Source: Nitrobacteraceae bacterium AZCC 2146
GTDB lineage: Bacteria; Pseudomonadota; Alphaproteobacteria; Rhizobiales; Xanthobacteraceae
DNA: 64,000 nucleotides
Direction of reading: 5' to 3'
Assembly: GCA_036924855.1 (NCBI GenBank)
Contig: JBAGRP010000001.1
Coordinates: 2,542,001 to 2,606,000 of the forward strand
Shown here: positions 63,342-64,000 of the stretch, piece after piece
Layout of the letters: every line of letters begins with the position of its first letter
How positions within the stretch are numbered: position 1 is the stretch's first letter
Notes under the pieces: generated by a model
What the model was told of the DNA's origin: nothing
Seen by the model: the letters and a program-made list of their open reading frames with translations, nothing else
Database searches by the model: none
Translations under genes and position numbers: made by a program

Positions 63342-63761
63342 ATGAATGCGATTCATTCTGAAAAAACCGAACCTATTGAAGATGACAGCAACCTCGCTGC
63401 GGTCTCCGAAGTCGAAGCGGGCATCCGCGACTTCGTGCGCAACGACGTGGCCTATCTGCGCCGGCCGGTGCCGGGCATGGTGAGCACCCCGGATCTGCCG
63501 CTGGAAGCCAGCACCGAGGCGACCGTCAACAGCGTCAACTCGCTGATCCAGCGGGTGGCAGGCACCTCGCTCAGCGAGATCGAAAATCTCGTCTCTGAAC
63601 TGGAAAGCCTGCGCGATCTCCTGCATGCCGAAGGCCAGCGCGTGCAGCGGGAGATTTCCGGCTACGCCCAGCTCAGCCAGGCGGCGATGAAATCGACGCG
63701 TCTGATTGCCGACAATGTCGCGCAGTGGAAGCGAACCGCGGACGGCCTTCGTCACGATTGA
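63342..63761 (+). CDS. Small hypothetical coiled-coil protein
   Basis: A 139-residue acidic soluble protein. AAGGAAGAG precedes ATG 63342. After a short region with PVPGMVSTPDLPLEAS, residues ~58-139 look like two long helices (VNSVNSLIQRVAGTSLSEIENLVSELESLRDLLHAEGQRVQREI). No known family is certain; similar short proteins occur in Bradyrhizobium relatives. The helical pattern suggests a dimer. It ends 20 bases before a strong terminator. Confidence 0.7.
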   Translation: MNAIHSEKTEPIEDDSNLAAVSEVEAGIRDFVRNDVAYLRRPVPGMVSTPDLPLEASTEATVNSVNSLIQRVAGTSLSEIENLVSELESLRDLLHAEGQRVQREISGYAQLSQAAMKSTRLIADNVAQWKRTADGLRHD

Positions 63762-63780
63762 CGGCTCCCGGCTTCAAATC

Positions 63781-63823
63781 GAAGAACGCCGCCTCCAGCC
63801 ATGGAGGCGGCGTTCTTCTTTTT
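63781..63823 (+). terminator. Strong Rho-independent terminator
   Basis: Perfect 17-base arms (GAAGAACGCCGCCTCCA / TGGAGGCGGCGTTCTTC) with a four-base loop, then TTTTT. It ends the transcript of the gene at 63342-63761. Confidence 0.92.
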
Positions 63824-63912
63824 AAAGACAACTTCAAATGAACTTTATTCGCCTTCGCCGCCACCAAGAGCTACGCCGCACTGCCGCGGCACGCTTTTGG
63901 GGCAATCAATTC

Positions 63913-64000
63913 GTGAAAACTATTCGTCCAAACAACTCCGACCCGATCCCGTTGCGCACGACCTCACCCAAGATGGGGACCATTATCGCGCGGTTTGTCG
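63913..64000 (+). CDS. Possible start of a gene running past the window
   Basis: From GTG 63913 the frame is open to the window edge and reads MKTIRPNNSDPIPL..KMGTIIARFV, a plausible N-terminus with a hydrophobic segment beginning. There is no strong ribosome site. It could be a membrane or sensor protein, but only 29 residues are visible. Confidence 0.35.
   Translation, partial: MKTIRPNNSDPIPLRTTSPKMGTIIARFV

Noticed and set aside
63673..63867. Minus-strand frame across the terminator at the window end
   Set aside because: It reads through a perfect terminator hairpin and into the coding end of the gene at 63342.

Overview
GC-rich (mid-60s %) alphaproteobacterial chromosome, most likely family Nitrobacteraceae (Bradyrhizobium / Rhodopseudomonas / Afipia type). 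The reasons are an MbfA-type ferritin behind a textbook Irr iron-control element, a FegAB-like ferrichrome-type uptake locus, DUF992 and DUF3551 secreted proteins, Omp25/31-like porins, an orphan Bug/TctC binding protein, and the palindromic intergenic repeats usual in this family. The window is mostly housekeeping and envelope/transport genes. I see no tRNA, rRNA, CRISPR array, transposase or phage gene.

Layout: 1-3.2 kb holds the tail of a class III cyclase, RidA, a YbaK deacylase and several small secreted proteins, two of which share the C-terminus ICRGC. 3.4-11 kb is an iron region: a TonB receptor/PepSY operon (fegAB-like) lies between two paralogous EamA exporters, followed by a sugar isomerase-like gene and mbfA under an Irr box. 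11-24.6 kb has a Bug binding protein, a phytase-like protein, a chemoreceptor, serCA, a GST, two porin-like proteins, an MFS exporter and glmM. 25-35.6 kb has an FMN 2-hydroxy-acid oxidase, aroE, an XRE/SulP pair, an EF-G-like GTPase, two DUF992 proteins and an aspartate aminotransferase. 36-46 kb has a GST, a PQQ sugar dehydrogenase, a probable small RNA, a PlsC acyltransferase, an aldo-keto reductase with a decayed 3' copy nearby, a DUF1800/DUF1501 pair and a CWC-HAD fusion. 46-54 kb has a diguanylate cyclase, two GSTs, two transporter or membrane genes, an alkylsulfatase and an EF-hand protein. 54-64 kb has uvrB followed by a small foreign-looking insertion, an LTXXQ-type periplasmic protein, and many small membrane, secreted or NTF2-like proteins.

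The most unusual spot is 56990-57629. The 3' end of uvrB is present twice as direct repeats (71 bp identical at the start), and both copies keep an open reading frame and stop codon. Between them lies a lower-GC segment carrying one 98-residue orphan gene. This looks like an integration that replaced the uvrB terminus. Other notable items are a probable CTG start for the PepSY gene, a 43-bp near-perfect palindrome beside an XRE regulator, a candidate sRNA upstream of plsC, a frameshifted secreted protein at a C6 tract and a 12-C homopolymer.
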